Shown: positions 43,478 through 55,100 of the stretch, one piece after another
How positions within the stretch are numbered: the stretch's first letter is position 1
How the letters are laid out: the number at the start of each line of letters is the position of its first letter
Source: Diphasiastrum complanatum
Taxonomy: Eukaryota > Streptophyta > Lycopodiopsida > Lycopodiales > Lycopodiaceae
DNA: 64,000 nucleotides
Direction of reading: 5' to 3'
Assembly (NCBI GenBank): GCA_029204225.1
Contig: CM055103.1
Location: 20,402,709 to 20,466,708, forward strand
Notes under the pieces: generated by a model
The model's database searches: none
Told to the model about the DNA's origin: nothing
What the model saw: only the letters and a program-made list of their open reading frames with translations
Made by a program: the position numbers and the translations under genes

Positions 43478-43830
43478 CTATACTCTGGATTAGCAAGAAG
43501 CAAACAACAGTAGCTCAATCTTCCTGTGAAGCGGAATATGTAGCAGCAGCCAAGATGGCAAATGAGCTGATCTGGATTCAACAGATATTGGAAGGATTTG
43601 ATGAATCTAGTTCTGAACCTTATGTCTTGTTAATGGATAACACTTCGGCAATCTATCTTACGAAAGATCCTATATTTCACTCAAAAACGAAGCACATAGC
43701 TATCAAGTATCATGTGATATGGGACTTAGTCGAAAAGAAGATATTGAAGACAGTCTTCATACCCACAGAGAAAATGACAGCTGATATCTTTACAAAGCCA
43801 CTAAGTAAAGCCTTGTTTGAGAAGCAATGA
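43478..43830 (+). pseudogene. Copia-4 RNase H, second part
   Basis: ILWISKKQTTVAQSSCEAEY, LMDNTSAIYLTKDPIFHSKT, KYHVIWDLVEKK and TADIFTKPLSKALFEKQ are the C-terminal half of the Copia RNase H and end with a normal stop. It is the direct continuation of 34376-34541. Confidence 0.9.
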
Positions 43831-43860
43831 AGAAGATTGGGGTTAATCCAACTGCCACTT

Positions 43861-43872
43861 TGAGAGGGGAGC
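43861..43872 (+). other. Copia-4 polypurine tract
   Basis: TGAGAGGGGAGC lies about 30 bp past the RNase H stop, the usual position before a 3' LTR. Confidence 0.6.
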
Positions 43873-44689
43873 TATAGAACAATTGATCAGACAGATCTTG
43901 ATTCTACCAACAAAGCGCACAGTTTACTTGACAAAGAATGAGAAAGAAACACACGTGAACTCGAAACTTTTCTATTTGTGACCAACTCGAAAGATTCGAG
44001 AAAATAGTGTCTTGTGGAAGCTTGTGTTTTTCTTGTTGAAACTCAAAAGATTTGCGAACAAAATCTTGTCGCAAAATTTTTCTGTTTCTTGTTCAAGCCT
44101 CAGATGTTGCGAAACTATCTCGAACAGTTCACGAAATATTCTAGCTTCCTTCTTCAAGCTTAAGAATTGTCATCTGTCGTGACTGAGATGAAGAGACAGA
44201 CAGTCACAAAATATTCGTGAGCATAATTTATTTGAGCCTGGAAACAGAGCATCTATTTGAATATCAATCGTTATAAACGGTTAGATTTTTACTGTTATAG
44301 TATTAAAAGGCCAAAAGACCTATAATTAAAAGGCCAAAAGACTTGTCCTATAGCAATATAAATACATATTCACTACTCGTTGAAACTCACTCAATCAGAG
44401 ACACAACAGCGAGATAAGACAACAAGAGATGTATATTGATGAATCAGATTCAAAGTTATAAAAATGTATTTTTGATCAATAGTTTCTTATTGTCTTAAGT
44501 TGTCTCATACTTCTGCCTATAAGTCTAACACATCCACATATAATTTCCACACGCATATTCAATCAAAACAAATACTGTCTATTAGTACATAGATCAGATA
44601 AAATCACGATTAAAGACATTGATATTAATTTGATTTATTCAAATTTGTATCGTGTTCTCTGTGAAAAAGTAATTACTATTTTTCCTACA
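43873..44689 (+). repeat. Copia-4 3' LTR-like tail (borders tentative)
   Basis: It follows the polypurine tract and ends ...CCTACA at 44689, where Copia-6 coding text begins. It contains a TATAAATA box (44357-44364) and a duplicated AAAAGGCCAAAAGAC just upstream of it. It starts TATAG rather than TG, and no second copy is present, so the ends are uncertain. Confidence 0.5.
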
Positions 44690-45323
44690 TTGGATTGGTA
44701 CCAAACCTTCTTTATCAAACTTACGAGCTTTTGGATGTACTGCTTATGCGCAGATTCCTCATGATCTCAGGAAGAAGCTCGACTTTTAGAGCATCAAATG
44801 TATTTTCATCAGCTACACTACTTCAGATCAAGCCTACAAGTTGTTTGATTCTATCTTGTCGAAGATATTTGTTAGTCGGGTTGTCATCTTCATCGAAGAT
44901 CAGTTTATTGACCTCAAGGGAAAAGGCAAAGCCCATATAACTGACTCTTCGTTTTCATCCGACACATTGAACTTCCCAGTTCCTCAGTCGACTATTCTCA
45001 TCGAAGGTCCAAGCTCATCTACTTTCGAGGAACAACATATCAATGACAAATCCGAAGATAATGATGTTGCAGTTCAGCAACTACAGCATGATGAAAATGA
45101 TCAACTTTCTCTATTCCTCGGAAGATTATCAAGAACTAGCAGACCACCTATCAGGTATATTGACGAGTCTGTAGCCTATCTTGTTCAGGAGCCGACTATT
45201 GTCGAAGAGACACTCAGTCAGCCCGATTTTGATCTCTGGAAAGAAGTATGGATAAAAAGTATTCATCTCTTATCAAAAACCAAACATGGACGATTGTTGA
45301 ATTACCTGCTAGTAGAAACGTAG
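44690..45323 (+). pseudogene. Copia-6 integrase tail and linker
   Basis: After the FGCTAYAQIPHDLRKKLDF segment and a stop, the frame from 44841 reads SRVVIFIEDQFIDLKGKGKA (the VxRDVxF-type strand), then an acidic linker and RLSRTSRPPIRYIDE. It ends at a TAG after 45320. Confidence 0.75.
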
Positions 45324-46750
45324 TTGATTGCAAATGGATTTTCAAGTACAAAGCAGATGGAAGCATCGACAGAAGAAAAGATTGACTTGTTGTCAGAGGA
45401 TTTTCTCTCGTATACAATGTCAATTACACTGAGACCTTCAGTCCAGTAGTCAAACATTCTTCTATTCGACTGTTATTATCATTTGCTGCTGCAGCAAATT
45501 TGGAAATACATCAAATGGATGTATAGACAACATATCTCAATGGAGTTATCGAAGAAGACATTTACATGGTGCAACCCGAACGTTATATTATCGAAGGTAA
45601 ACACAATCATGTGTGTAAACTCCATAAGGCACGTTATGGCTTGAAGCAATCTGTTCAAGCATGGTTTCAAAGAATCAATACTTTCCTCATTGATCACGAC
45701 TACACACCAAGCTCTTCAAATTTTTACTTCAAGATAGTGCAGTAGTATTTTATCATTATCACCTTGTACGTGGACAACACATTGTTCTTCGACAACAGTA
45801 TCGATTTGATAAAAGAAGCTAAGACAATGCTATCCTCCGAATTCGACGTGACCGATCTAGGGGAAGCTCATTTCTGCCTTGGTATTCAAATTTCAAAGAC
45901 AAATTGAAAGTTGATCTACATTACTCAACAGAGGTACATCTACAATATGTTAGTTAGAGATAATCTAGTTAATTGCAAGTTAGCTCTCTCACCAATGGAA
46001 CTAGGTCTCAAATTGTCAAAGTACCAGTGTCCTCGAACAATCAAAGAAAAGAACCAAATGCGTGAGTATCCTTATCATTCGATAATAGGATCTCTTATGT
46101 ACGCAATGATCTATATCAGGCCAGACATAGCTTTTGCAATCAGCTCCCTAAGTCAGTATATGACCAACCCTAGTATAATACATTGGAGGGTCTCATCCGA
46201 ATCATGAGATATCTTCGAGCTACTACGGACTTTTTCACTTGTTACGGAGTAGTTGACAACGACAAACTCAATCTACTCAGTGGTTACATAGATGCAAGTT
46301 GGGTAGGAGATATAGACACTCGTAAATTACTTTTGGATTTATATTCTTCCTCAACAATGGTCCAATTTCCTAGAACAGTCGCAAGCAATCTTCGATAGCT
46401 CTATCTTCTATAGAATCAGAATATATCGCAGCTTCACAAGCTACTAAGGAAGCAATTTGGCTGAGAAACTTACTTTCAGATATCAGATTGAATCAATATG
46501 CTCCGACATTATTATCTTGTGATAATCAAAGTGCCATTGCCTTGTCAACCAACCCTAGATTTCATTCTAGGAGTAAGCACATTGAACTTAAGTATCACTA
46601 TGTCAGAAGCAAAGTTCTCAATAGAGAGGTGAAATTGCAATACTGTTGAATGCAAGATATGATAGCAGATATTTTTACTAAAGCATTAAGCTTGGATGCA
46701 CATAGGAAGTTTTGTGTAGAATTAAGTTTAAAGGTCAAGGCATTCATGGA
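45324..46750 (+). pseudogene. Copia-6 reverse transcriptase and RNase H remnant
   Basis: VDCKWIFKYKADGSI, TETFSPVVKHSSIRLLLS, TTYLNGVIEEDIYMVQPE and LGLKQS-type text (RYGLKQSVQAWFQ). The polymerase box is LYVDNTLFF (about 45764), with the second Asp changed to Asn. Then DLGEAHFCLGIQIS, YHSIIGSLMYAMIYIRPDIAF and, after frame changes, RNase H (SIALSSIESEYIAAS, CDNQSAIALSTNPRFHSRSK, MIADIFTKAL). About six stops are scattered. Confidence 0.85.
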
Positions 46751-46758
46751 TTCAGATT

Positions 46759-46767
46759 AAGGGGGAG
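46759..46767 (+). other. Copia-6 polypurine tract, 3' LTR starts at 46768
   Basis: AAGGGGGAG is followed directly by TGTTGGACTATTC. The mirror arrangement in Copia-7 (minus strand AAGGGGGGG then TGTTAAATTTATTC at 48511) supports it. Confidence 0.78.
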
Positions 46768-48511
46768 TGTTGGACTATTCTCTCACTAATCGACTAATTG
46801 ACATTTTAATCTTCATCCAACTTTTATCTAGACCTACAGTTTTCTTCGTGTTTCTACACAGTCTATATAACTACTCGAAATGGCTCACAGTGACAGTTTA
46901 CTTTCATTTCTACAGACAAACTATTTGCGACCAAAGCCATCGACTTGCATCAATCCATCAGCAAGTAGTTTCTAAGAAGTCCTAACTGGATGCTTGGTAA
47001 ATTTGAGCTACTAGCCTCCAGTGGGAGGAATATTGATTCCTTTGAGCATGTGTGTCAAAGCTGTAAACTCGGTTTCGGATATTGTTTTCCGGTAAGAGGT
47101 AGAAAGAATTTGGTGTTTTTCTTCTCTGTGGACAATATGCATGTATAAAGTCCATATCAACTTGACAATTACATGTAAGCCTAGCTTTTTGAGAACTTAA
47201 TATTGTTGTTTTTTTTGTCAAGCTGTAATATTCAGTCAAAATTTTAATAAATTGATCTTGACAATGGTAGTGGTTTGGTTCTCCAAGAAAGTACCCAGTT
47301 AGTGAGGATTTTAGACCCCTGGTACTGTGCCTTTTATTGATTTAACTCTAGAGTAAGATTATTCCCAGTAAATTGAGTTAAATGGTATTTTTAAGGCTCT
47401 TTCTTTTTGTTGGAGAGGGGGAGACGAACGAGTTGAGAAAAGGTGTCGTATGTTAGAAACAAAAAATAAGCTCAAAGAGAAGACAAACACAAACGAGAAA
47501 CAAACTCGAACAGAAAATGTTTGTGCGCAGCGGAACGAGCTATACGACTCTCTCCGTAAGCATGACTATGCCTATCAAAATGAACAAAATGGTAGTGATG
47601 GGAATCACAGTCGTTCTTGATTACGTAGACAAACTTTAATAAATGAATGAAGCTCCAGATGAATGGTTTGTCACGAATAGTAAAACAAACTATTCATCAC
47701 GAATGATTCGCGAAGAGCTAGATGGTGCTCGACTGATAATTAGTCGCAAATGATTCGCGAAAGACAAGACTAAATGTTAGTCGTCTATTACCAGAAAGAA
47801 CAACTAGAAAGATCAGACAGAATGAATGATAAGCATAGCAATATTAACATAGATCTGAACGTAGAACAAAAAACTATATCAGATTAAGTATATTATGTAT
47901 GCATGTCAATAATGCAGTAGAGCACAAGACAATAGCGGGCGAAACCGCGTGCCCTACAAAGCTTATACAATTTGTAAAGGAATAAAACCTTATTGCTGAC
48001 AATCAAGAATCAATGCGCAAGGCATCTACTTTGTCGCATTCATCAACTCGTTCACTCATTAACCTGAATACACAAATGGTATCCAGTATATATACATTAT
48101 ATTACAAGTGTGCATATGTGGAAAGTACAGAGTGGATGTGTTGTCTATAAGAGATCGTGAGTGGCTACAGTAGTTGTCCAATCTGTTAGCGCAGCTGCAT
48201 GGAGTGAGCGTGAAAAGGGTGTGATGTCAGTCAGTGCTGAAGTGATCGTTGGTGATGACAATGCAAAAAGTGCGTCACTCTTACGAGTAGCCTTAGGATT
48301 AGATTGACAGGGTGCGTTTGCTTTTAGGACACCTTTGGCATTCTGTAAGATAGTGTCCCCTTTTTTCCTGTCACCAAAACGTGTGTAAAAACATAGTGCC
48401 GCGATTCTTTTGTCTTTTCTTCGTTTGTCGAATTTTCATGTAAATATGCAGCATGAATGGAGGCAGATTAAAATGAGATTTAAGGATAGTAGAGAGAATA
48501 AATTTAACACC
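46768..48511. repeat. Two 3' LTRs tail to tail: Copia-6 (+) then Copia-7 (-)
   Basis: The left end is the Copia-6 LTR start. The right end, read on the minus strand from 48511, is the Copia-7 LTR start. The first 50 bases of each are similar (TTATTCTCTC, ATTTTAATCT, CTCCA). The border between them was not found. No gene lies here. 47690-47765 has several TTCGCGAA palindromes and repeated GATTCGCGAA(G/A). Confidence 0.6.
48371..48511 (-). repeat. Copia-7 3' LTR, part repeated at 52025-52183
   Basis: GTGTAAAAACATAGTG, TATGCAGCATGAATGG and AGGCAGATTAAAATG occur in the same order here and at 52025-52183, ending ...AACA in both. This shows they are the two LTRs of one element on the minus strand. 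The right copy has about 45 extra bases (TATGCAGACTGCACG...). Confidence 0.8.
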
Positions 48512-48516
48512 CCCCC

Positions 48517-48909
48517 TTAATCTGGATGCATGAATGCCTTGATCTTCAGACTGAGCAATGCACAAAATTTGTTGTGCGCATTAACATTGAGTGCTTTTGT
48601 GAAGATGTCTGCAACCATGTCTTGTGTTCTGCAGTACGTTAAGTTCACCTCTCTATCGAGAACCTTGCCCCTGATGTAGTGATATCTGATCTCAATGTGC
48701 TTACTCCTAGAATGAAATCTAGGGTTGGCCGATAAGGCAATAGCACTTTGGCTATCACAAAACAAAATTGTAGGGCTGTACTGATACAGATTGATGTCTA
48801 ACAACAAATTTCTCAACCAAAATGCTTCCTTAATAGATTGAGAAGCAGCATTGTATTCTGCTTCAGTAGAAGAAAGTGCTATAGAGGTTTGCTTACGACT
48901 GTTCCACAA
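48517..48909 (-). pseudogene. Copia-7 RNase H
   Basis: SIALSSTEAEYNAASQS, FCDSQSAIALSANPRFHSRS, HYIRGKVLDREVN and MVADIFTKALNVNAH are uninterrupted, ending at the stop before the polypurine tract. The catalytic E and D blocks are present. Confidence 0.87.
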
Positions 48910-49360
48910 AATAGGACCATCGTTGAAGAAGAATGTAAATCTAGATGTGAGCTTACGATTGTCTGCATGTCCTCCCCAGCTTGCATCAGAATAACCACTG
49001 AACTGATGAAGATTGTCGTTGTTGACATCTCCATAGCAGATGCACTAGTCCATGGTAGCTCGAATATACCTCATGACTCGAATAAGAGCCTTCCAATGAG
49101 TAATGTCAGAATTAGCCATAAATTGGCTGAGTGAGCTTACTGCAAAAGAGATGTCAACAGAGCATTGCGTACATGAGAGATCCAAGTCTTGACTGATAAG
49201 GATACTCTCTCATTTGCTCCTCTTCCTGCTTGGTCTGGGGACATTGGTCCTTTGACAAATGCAGGCCTGGATCCATTGGTGAGTGAGCTAATTTACAATT
49301 CATCAAATTGTATCTGTTATGAACATTACGAAGATACCTTTGTTGAGTGATGTAAATCGG

Positions 49361-50040
49361 TCAATTTGCTCTATCTCTATGGATTTGGATTCCCAGAAAA
49401 AAGTGAGCTTCGCCCAAATCAGTCATGTCGAATTTTGAGAACAGCATCTGTTTTGAATCCTTAACCATATTGGTATCGTTGCTGAAGAGCAACGTAACAT
49501 CCACGTACAAGGTGATGATAATGAAGGATTGTTGCACTGACTTCGAATAAACATTGCAATCAGCAGTGCTTGGTTTGAATCCTTGTTCAATGAGGAATGT
49601 GTTGATCCTCTGAACCCAATCCCTAGCAGACTGTTTCAAGTCGTACAGTGCTTTGTGGATTTTATAGACACGATTCTTCACGCCTTCTAGAACGTATCCT
49701 TCGGGCTGGATCATGTAGATATCTTCTTGTATAACTCCATTCAGATAGGTTGTTTGTACATCAAGTTGATGTACTTCGAGGTCGGCAGCTGCAGCATAAG
49801 ACAAGAGCATTCAGATCAACAAATGTTTGACGACTGGACTAAAAGTCTCACTGTAATCAACATTCGGGATTTGGGTGAATCCTCATGCTACCAGTCTAGC
49901 CTTCCTTCGATCAATTGCTCCGTTGGCATTATATTTGGTCTTAAACATCCATTTGCAATCAATGATATTGCAGCCAGTAGGAGCTTCAACTAATGACCAT
50001 GTCTGATTCTTGATCAGAGAGGAATACTCTCTGTCCATGG
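49361..50040 (-). pseudogene. Copia-7 reverse transcriptase core, catalytic box altered
   Basis: The first part (about 50040-49811) is frame-broken. The open frame 49810-49361 reads VHQLDVQTTYLNGVIQEDIYM, YDLKQSARDW, LYVDVTLLF and DLGEAHFFLGIQIH. The polymerase box, normally YVDD, has Val in place of the second Asp. Between here and RNase H (48910-49360) the thumb and connection are present but full of stops. Confidence 0.83.
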
Positions 50041-50193
50041 CTTCTCTCTAGAGATCAGAGTCTAGGTGGCTAAGTGCCTCTTCGACTGTCGTCGGTTCCT
50101 GCATTAAGAGACAGACAAACTCATGTGTATACCTTGTGGGCTATGTGCGCACTCGGCTTGATCTTCTGGGAGGATTCGACTGATGAACCGCTC

Positions 50194-51128
50194 CTAGGAC
50201 TTGTTGTTGGGTAGCAGCAACATCTTCGACTGATTCGCTGTCTCGAAGTGGGTCACAATACATACGCCTGACCTAGAAGCTCGGACTGTTGTGTTAATGG
50301 TAGGTGATGAAGGTTCTTCTTGAGCAACATCCTTGCCTTTGAGGTCGAAAAACTGATCATCGATAAAGACTGTATTCCGACTATACAAGATTTGATGGAT
50401 ATCAAGATCGTACAGCTTGTACGTGTTATCCTTTTTTCCTTGTGTCCTTTGGGATCTGCGCGTAGGCAATGCACCCAAACACTCTTAGGTTCTTCAAAGA
50501 AGGCTTGGAGCCTGTCCACACCTTGTGGGGTGTCTTGTTTGAGAGGGCTTTGGTCGAACATCTGTTCTGGATGTAAGCTGCAGTGGATACAGCTTCAGCC
50601 CAGAATCTCTTGGGCAATGATGCATGTGCTAGCATACACTTAGCACATTCGACCAAAGTTCGATTCTTCCTATCCATAAGCCATTAGACTGAGGACTGTA
50701 AGGAGTGATGAATTGCTGCTCACAATGTCTTGGTTTTGGCAGTACTCCTTGAACTCGACAGAGATATATTCTCCACCGTTATTTGACCTTAGGGCCTCAA
50801 TTGTCCTTCCAGTCTCCTTTTTTGCACTTTTCTTGAAGATTCTGAAGCAGTTGAAGGCTTCTGATTTCTTTTTTATGAAGTACACCATCGTTCTTCTCGA
50901 GAATTCATCAATAAAGGTTATAAAATACTTGGCTTCCTTCAGCAATGGATTTTTCATCGGGCCACAAATATCTAAATGTACAACATCTAGCAATCCTCTA
51001 GCAACATGTTGATGGCTTGACTTAAATGGCTTCCTAGTTTGTTTTCCAACTAGACAGTCTTGACAGACAAGTAGCTCGACTGTTTCACAAGGATAATCGA
51101 GATCAAGAACAATAGATTGTCTAGACAT
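50194..51128 (-). pseudogene. Copia-7 integrase and tail
   Basis: VHLDICGPMKN (Asp), then EALRSNNGGEYIS, where the catalytic Asp of RSDNGGEY is Asn. A frame change near 50680 leads to MDRKNRTLVECAKCMLAHA (next to the Glu position) and GCIAYAQIPKDTRKK, and after another change NTVFIDDQFFDLKGKD. The CxxC block (LVCQDCLVGKQ) precedes the core. Confidence 0.83.
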
Positions 51129-51680
51129 TCGTTGGCAGCATAATTTAAATGACCAAGTCTATAATGCCAAAGTAGACCTTTATTTGATTGAATTGAAGTA
51201 CTTAGAGCCTGATTAGAGGCAAAAAAACAATGACTCAACTTATACAAGTATCCATGCCTCTTTTCGAGTGCTAGGATCTTGCCTGTCCTATCAACTACCT
51301 TACATTGATCACATTCGAACTCTACTCTATGTCTTAGATCTGTGATTCTGCTTATAGAGAGCAGATTCGTAGATAACTTTGGTACATACAGGACTTTACA
51401 AAGTAGCTTAGACTGATTATTTGCAAAGCATAATCTTACAGTGCCTTCACCTTTAATAGCTTGTGTGCTATTGTCACCAAGGTAAACGAATTTCTGAGTA
51501 CTGTAAGGTGTATAGGACTCGAAACAGCCAATGAGGCTAGTCATGTGCTGAGTGGCTCCGGAATCCAGGAACCAAGAACTGTCGCTAGATCCTCCTTGAT
51601 GATTGGTCATGAAGGCATCATGATCTACTTCTTGAATACGCTGTGGAGCTTCTGTAGCTATATTTGCCACTTGATTTGAC
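51129..51680 (-). pseudogene. Copia-7 aspartic protease and pre-integrase
   Basis: SSWFLDSGATQHMTS carries the D-S-G-A active site, followed by YLGDNSTQAIKGEGTV, VLYVPKLSTNLLSIS and GLLWHYRLGHLNYAA (pre-integrase His block). The protease is uninterrupted, the best preserved part of Copia-7. Confidence 0.87.
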
Positions 51681-52022
51681 TGTCCTTTGTTGTTGTTCTT
51701 CGCTTGAAGTATTCGACAGTCTTTTATTTCGTGGTTGTTTCATTTGCAGTATCTGCAGAATAGCTTCTTCTTTGTCTACGGATTCGACTGTTCCTTGTGC
51801 TGAGCTGGTTTCTGGTCTGGCTTTGATTGCTTCGGGCCTTTCTTCTTCTTCTGCTTTGTCATGCTCTTGTTGGTGTACAAGGCATGAGAATCAGTTGAGG
51901 AACTCAAGGTTTTGTTCCTTCGCGTGTCTTCCTGCAACAACAGAAAGAGTCAATTCTGGATGAGTCGTGATGATCATCACCCAACTGTCGTAAGAACTTG
52001 GCAAGCTTGTAAGCAGTTGCAT
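51681..52022 (-). pseudogene. Copia-7 gag C-terminal fragment
   Basis: Contains text of the gag YDSWVMIIT type, a charged linker (KPDQKPAQHKEQ) and a zinc knuckle (FCRYCK-NNHEIKDC, with one stop inside). The gag N-terminus is missing: the sequence changes abruptly to LTR at 52023. Confidence 0.72.
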
Positions 52023-52183
52023 CATGTGTAAAAACATAGTGTCGCGATTCTTTCGCCTTTTCTTCGTCTATGCAAATTTGCGTGTAAATATGCAGACTGC
52101 ACGACAACGTTAGTAAATATGCAGCATGAATGGAGGCAGATTAAAATGGGATTTAAGGAGAGTAGAGGGAATAAATCCAACAC
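52023..52183 (-). repeat. Copia-7 5' LTR, truncated
   Basis: Outer part of the LTR, ending ...CCAACA at 52183 on the + strand. Its inner half and the primer site are deleted, being joined directly to gag. See 48371-48511 for the partner. Confidence 0.78.
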
Positions 52184-55100
52184 TTTTCGACTTCAGTGTT
52201 GTACCGATAAGCTTATCCTAAATGATATTGATCTCTAGGATTGGGCAGTTTAAAGCTTTCCAGATACTTGTTAAAGTGAATAAATGGAATAAGGTCATAA
52301 TTTTTGAGAGGTAGCTCTATATTCGATTGAAAAAACAAGTGTATCGAATATTGTAAAGAGTAACCGGAACCAAATTTAATTGATTTTTCATTGATTCTGG
52401 CAACTTTAATGAAGTAATGAAAATGGAACTGGTGTGGTCAAAAAGGAAGTAGCCTAGCATTTACTTGTCTCAAAGTAGTTTTCGAGGCCTTTATTAATAA
52501 AAATTTTCGGATAACCAAAAAATACAAGGGAGGAAGAAAATGAGACACCTAAATAGGTAAATGTGATAGTGTTGTGTAATTTGGATTAGTTACTAATCCC
52601 TGTATGGAAATTTCATAGCACCATATTTTTTTGGGTTTATTTAGTTGAATTTATTTTAAATATCTATAGGACCATGAGTTGACCCTATTTGAAAATTGTG
52701 ACATGGAATGAGAATAGACACTAGATTCACATTTGTACTGTAAAGAACTTTATTCCTAAGAGTTGTAACTCTTAGATGCTAGGAATTCGGGATGATAGTA
52801 CCAACCAGAGGGGTTGTTTAATGTGACAGAAATACCATGTGCAGATTCTTGTTAAATCATAATTTTGGCAATGGACTATTGTGATCCATTAGGAACAAAT
52901 ATGGGGTACTCCGGTATTTGGTGGAATAGATATGTGCATATCTGGTATAATCCAGATCAAGTTGAGATCTTTGGATTATCGGATAATGTGGTTAATGATC
53001 TTCTTGAAGGAACTGAATTCCTTGTACCATTTCTGATATAGATAGTGGATATGTATATGTATATACTTCAGCTATTTTGAATTTTTTCCTTTTGATTTTT
53101 GACAAATACACTTGGGTTATTTCAACTGTATATGAACGAGGTTTCTTGTCCATATTGGGTTCAATGTCTAGTGGTATTTTAAAATGATATTTCCGTCTAC
53201 TATGAAAACTTAAGAAAATGGAGAATTCAATAGTTGGAGGTATTTTTTCTAAAAATGGTTGAAGATTGAAACCTATATTTGGATACAGGATGGTCAGATA
53301 ATCTTTTTGATTTTCTGATGAGCAGATCTAAAAGCAAAGAACTTTTTTGGAGAAAAAACTGATGGTATGGGACGTCAGGGATCTCGAAGGAAAATTCTTG
53401 TGCGAGAATGATCTGTAGGCCAGTGGTTAGTATTTACATTATTAGTAATGCTAACAATTGAAACCATTGGTTAAACCCTGTTTAGGGTATTTGGAGAGGT
53501 TATGAGATGTAGCTCCGGATCCCTCAATGGTATCTCATAAATTTCAAGGCGGATACCCTTAAAAGCTATTTCTCTTATAATTTAAACCTCTACTTTTTAG
53601 GAATTTCTTATGTACGAGACAATTGGATTGAGATTCATATAATTCCTTCTAGTATAGATCTAGGTTCTGAAGGACTGTTAAGGTTATATGAATTCATACT
53701 TCCATTTCAGTTTATGAATATAGCTCAAAATTAATTGATGTTTTAAACTGATTAAGTGAAAATCAGACTTCCAAATGATTATCTCTATTTGATAGTTTTT
53801 CTATTGAGAGTAATGTTTCTATCACTCGGAATAAGATATTTTATGATTTTAAGAAAAAAGTCTGGTTGTAATAGTATTGGATAGTCATTACTAACTTTTT
53901 CAAATCTTAAATATCTTAAACGTTGTCTCTTGGGAACTTTTTGATTGAAATTTTGGGAATTTCTTTTAAAAGGGGGGAGAAGAAAATGATAGGAATAAGT
54001 CTTTTATGGGATTAACCAGTTGCATAGATTTCTTTTGTGGAATCCAGTTTGTGCGCAATGGTGGAACTATCCTATTTGAATAGAGGAAATCTCTAGTGAT
54101 TATTTTGAATAATCTGGAACTAGAGGAGATTTGGGGGTTTTGAGCTATGAGAGATATATGGAAAGTATGTGGTAAAGATTAAATTAAGGTTCACTGATTG
54201 GCTACCAAGTACCATTAGTTATGGATGAAATCAGAGAAATAAAGCTTAAATCTTAACCTTATGTCCAAAGATGTTTGTATAAGTCAGCCTAATCTTAGTT
54301 TGTGAGCTAAGATTTGAAGTAGGTTGATAGGTTGAAGGAGTTTTGTGGATAAAAGTATGATGGTTGGAAAACTTGTGATGTGAAGTTATTCATTTCAGAG
54401 ATTTCCCAGATATGCTATTTACTCAAGAGAAATAGAATCTTATGTAGTTGAGTTACAAGATTCTCAGTGATATATGTGAGTAACATATGCAAATTTTGGA
54501 GGAATCTGCTGGATAAGGACATATGTAGTTATGTACTGGGTCATAGTGAGATTATTCTCATATGTGCACGATTAATCTTGTTTGGATCTACTATGTATTC
54601 CTGGTTACTAAGGTTATCTGGTGCACTTAGCTTAGTTGATGAACATAGACATATGATCAAGTATTGTGGAAACAGATACTTGCAGAGTTAACAGATTATT
54701 CTGATAGATCTTTAGGTTAACTTTAAAATGATTTGGATAATAATCTAAATGTGGTGTTATACTAGTATAATTAAGATCTGTACCTAGACATTTAAGATTT
54801 CGAAATCATGAGCAATTAACTTGAGTAGTTGATTTACTCCTGTGGAAGTTAATTGGTAAAACGGACAGTGTGAAGAGAATTCACCGAAAATTGTTTATTT
54901 TGTGTGTATTGCTTGTAAGACACATAATTTATGAGTCATTTGGATTCATCACGAAATTGTGTGCATAGGATAATGAATTCTTGGATGAGTATTTCTCAGT
55001 TGAGAAATAGACTTAAAACATTAGTGATTGTATCCCAGAGAGCTCAATTAAATACTGGATCCTAATGGTTCCAAGGATGGTAAACTGAATTAGATGGAAT

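Larger units (their letters stand above)
30513..44689 (+). mobile_element. Copia-4: Ty1/copia element carrying a nested foldback and a nested Gypsy
   Basis: The + strand order is gag (30549), protease (31566), [foldback B 31766-32145], pre-integrase and integrase (32146-33100), RT (33500-34370), RNase H part one (34376-34541), [Gypsy-2 34542-43472], RNase H part two (43478-43830), polypurine tract (43861) and an LTR-like tail to about 44689. Without the two insertions it would be about 4.9 kb, normal for Copia. In-frame stops, a deletion in RT and frame changes show it was dead or ageing before the Gypsy arrived. Related to Copia-5. Confidence 0.88.
44690..46767 (+). mobile_element. Copia-6: 3' part of a Ty1/copia element
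   Basis: Begins in the integrase C-terminal region (TKPSLSNLRAFGCTAYAQIP) and continues through RT and RNase H to a polypurine tract (46759-46767) and an LTR start. Many in-frame stops, and the polymerase box reads YVDN. Very similar to Copia-7, which faces it from the right. Confidence 0.85.
48512..52022 (-). mobile_element. Copia-7: Ty1/copia element on the minus strand
   Basis: The minus strand order is a gag fragment (52022-51690), protease (51670 onward), pre-integrase, integrase (51128-50426), RT (about 49990-49361), RNase H (48909-48517) and polypurine tract. It has recognisable LTR parts at both ends. The gag N-terminus, primer site and part of the 5' LTR are deleted by a direct join at 52023. 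Catalytic residues of integrase and polymerase are altered. Confidence 0.87.

Noticed and set aside
54467-54691. 74-residue + strand frame in the AT-rich block
   Set aside because: Isolated, with no family resemblance; expected by chance in 4 kb.
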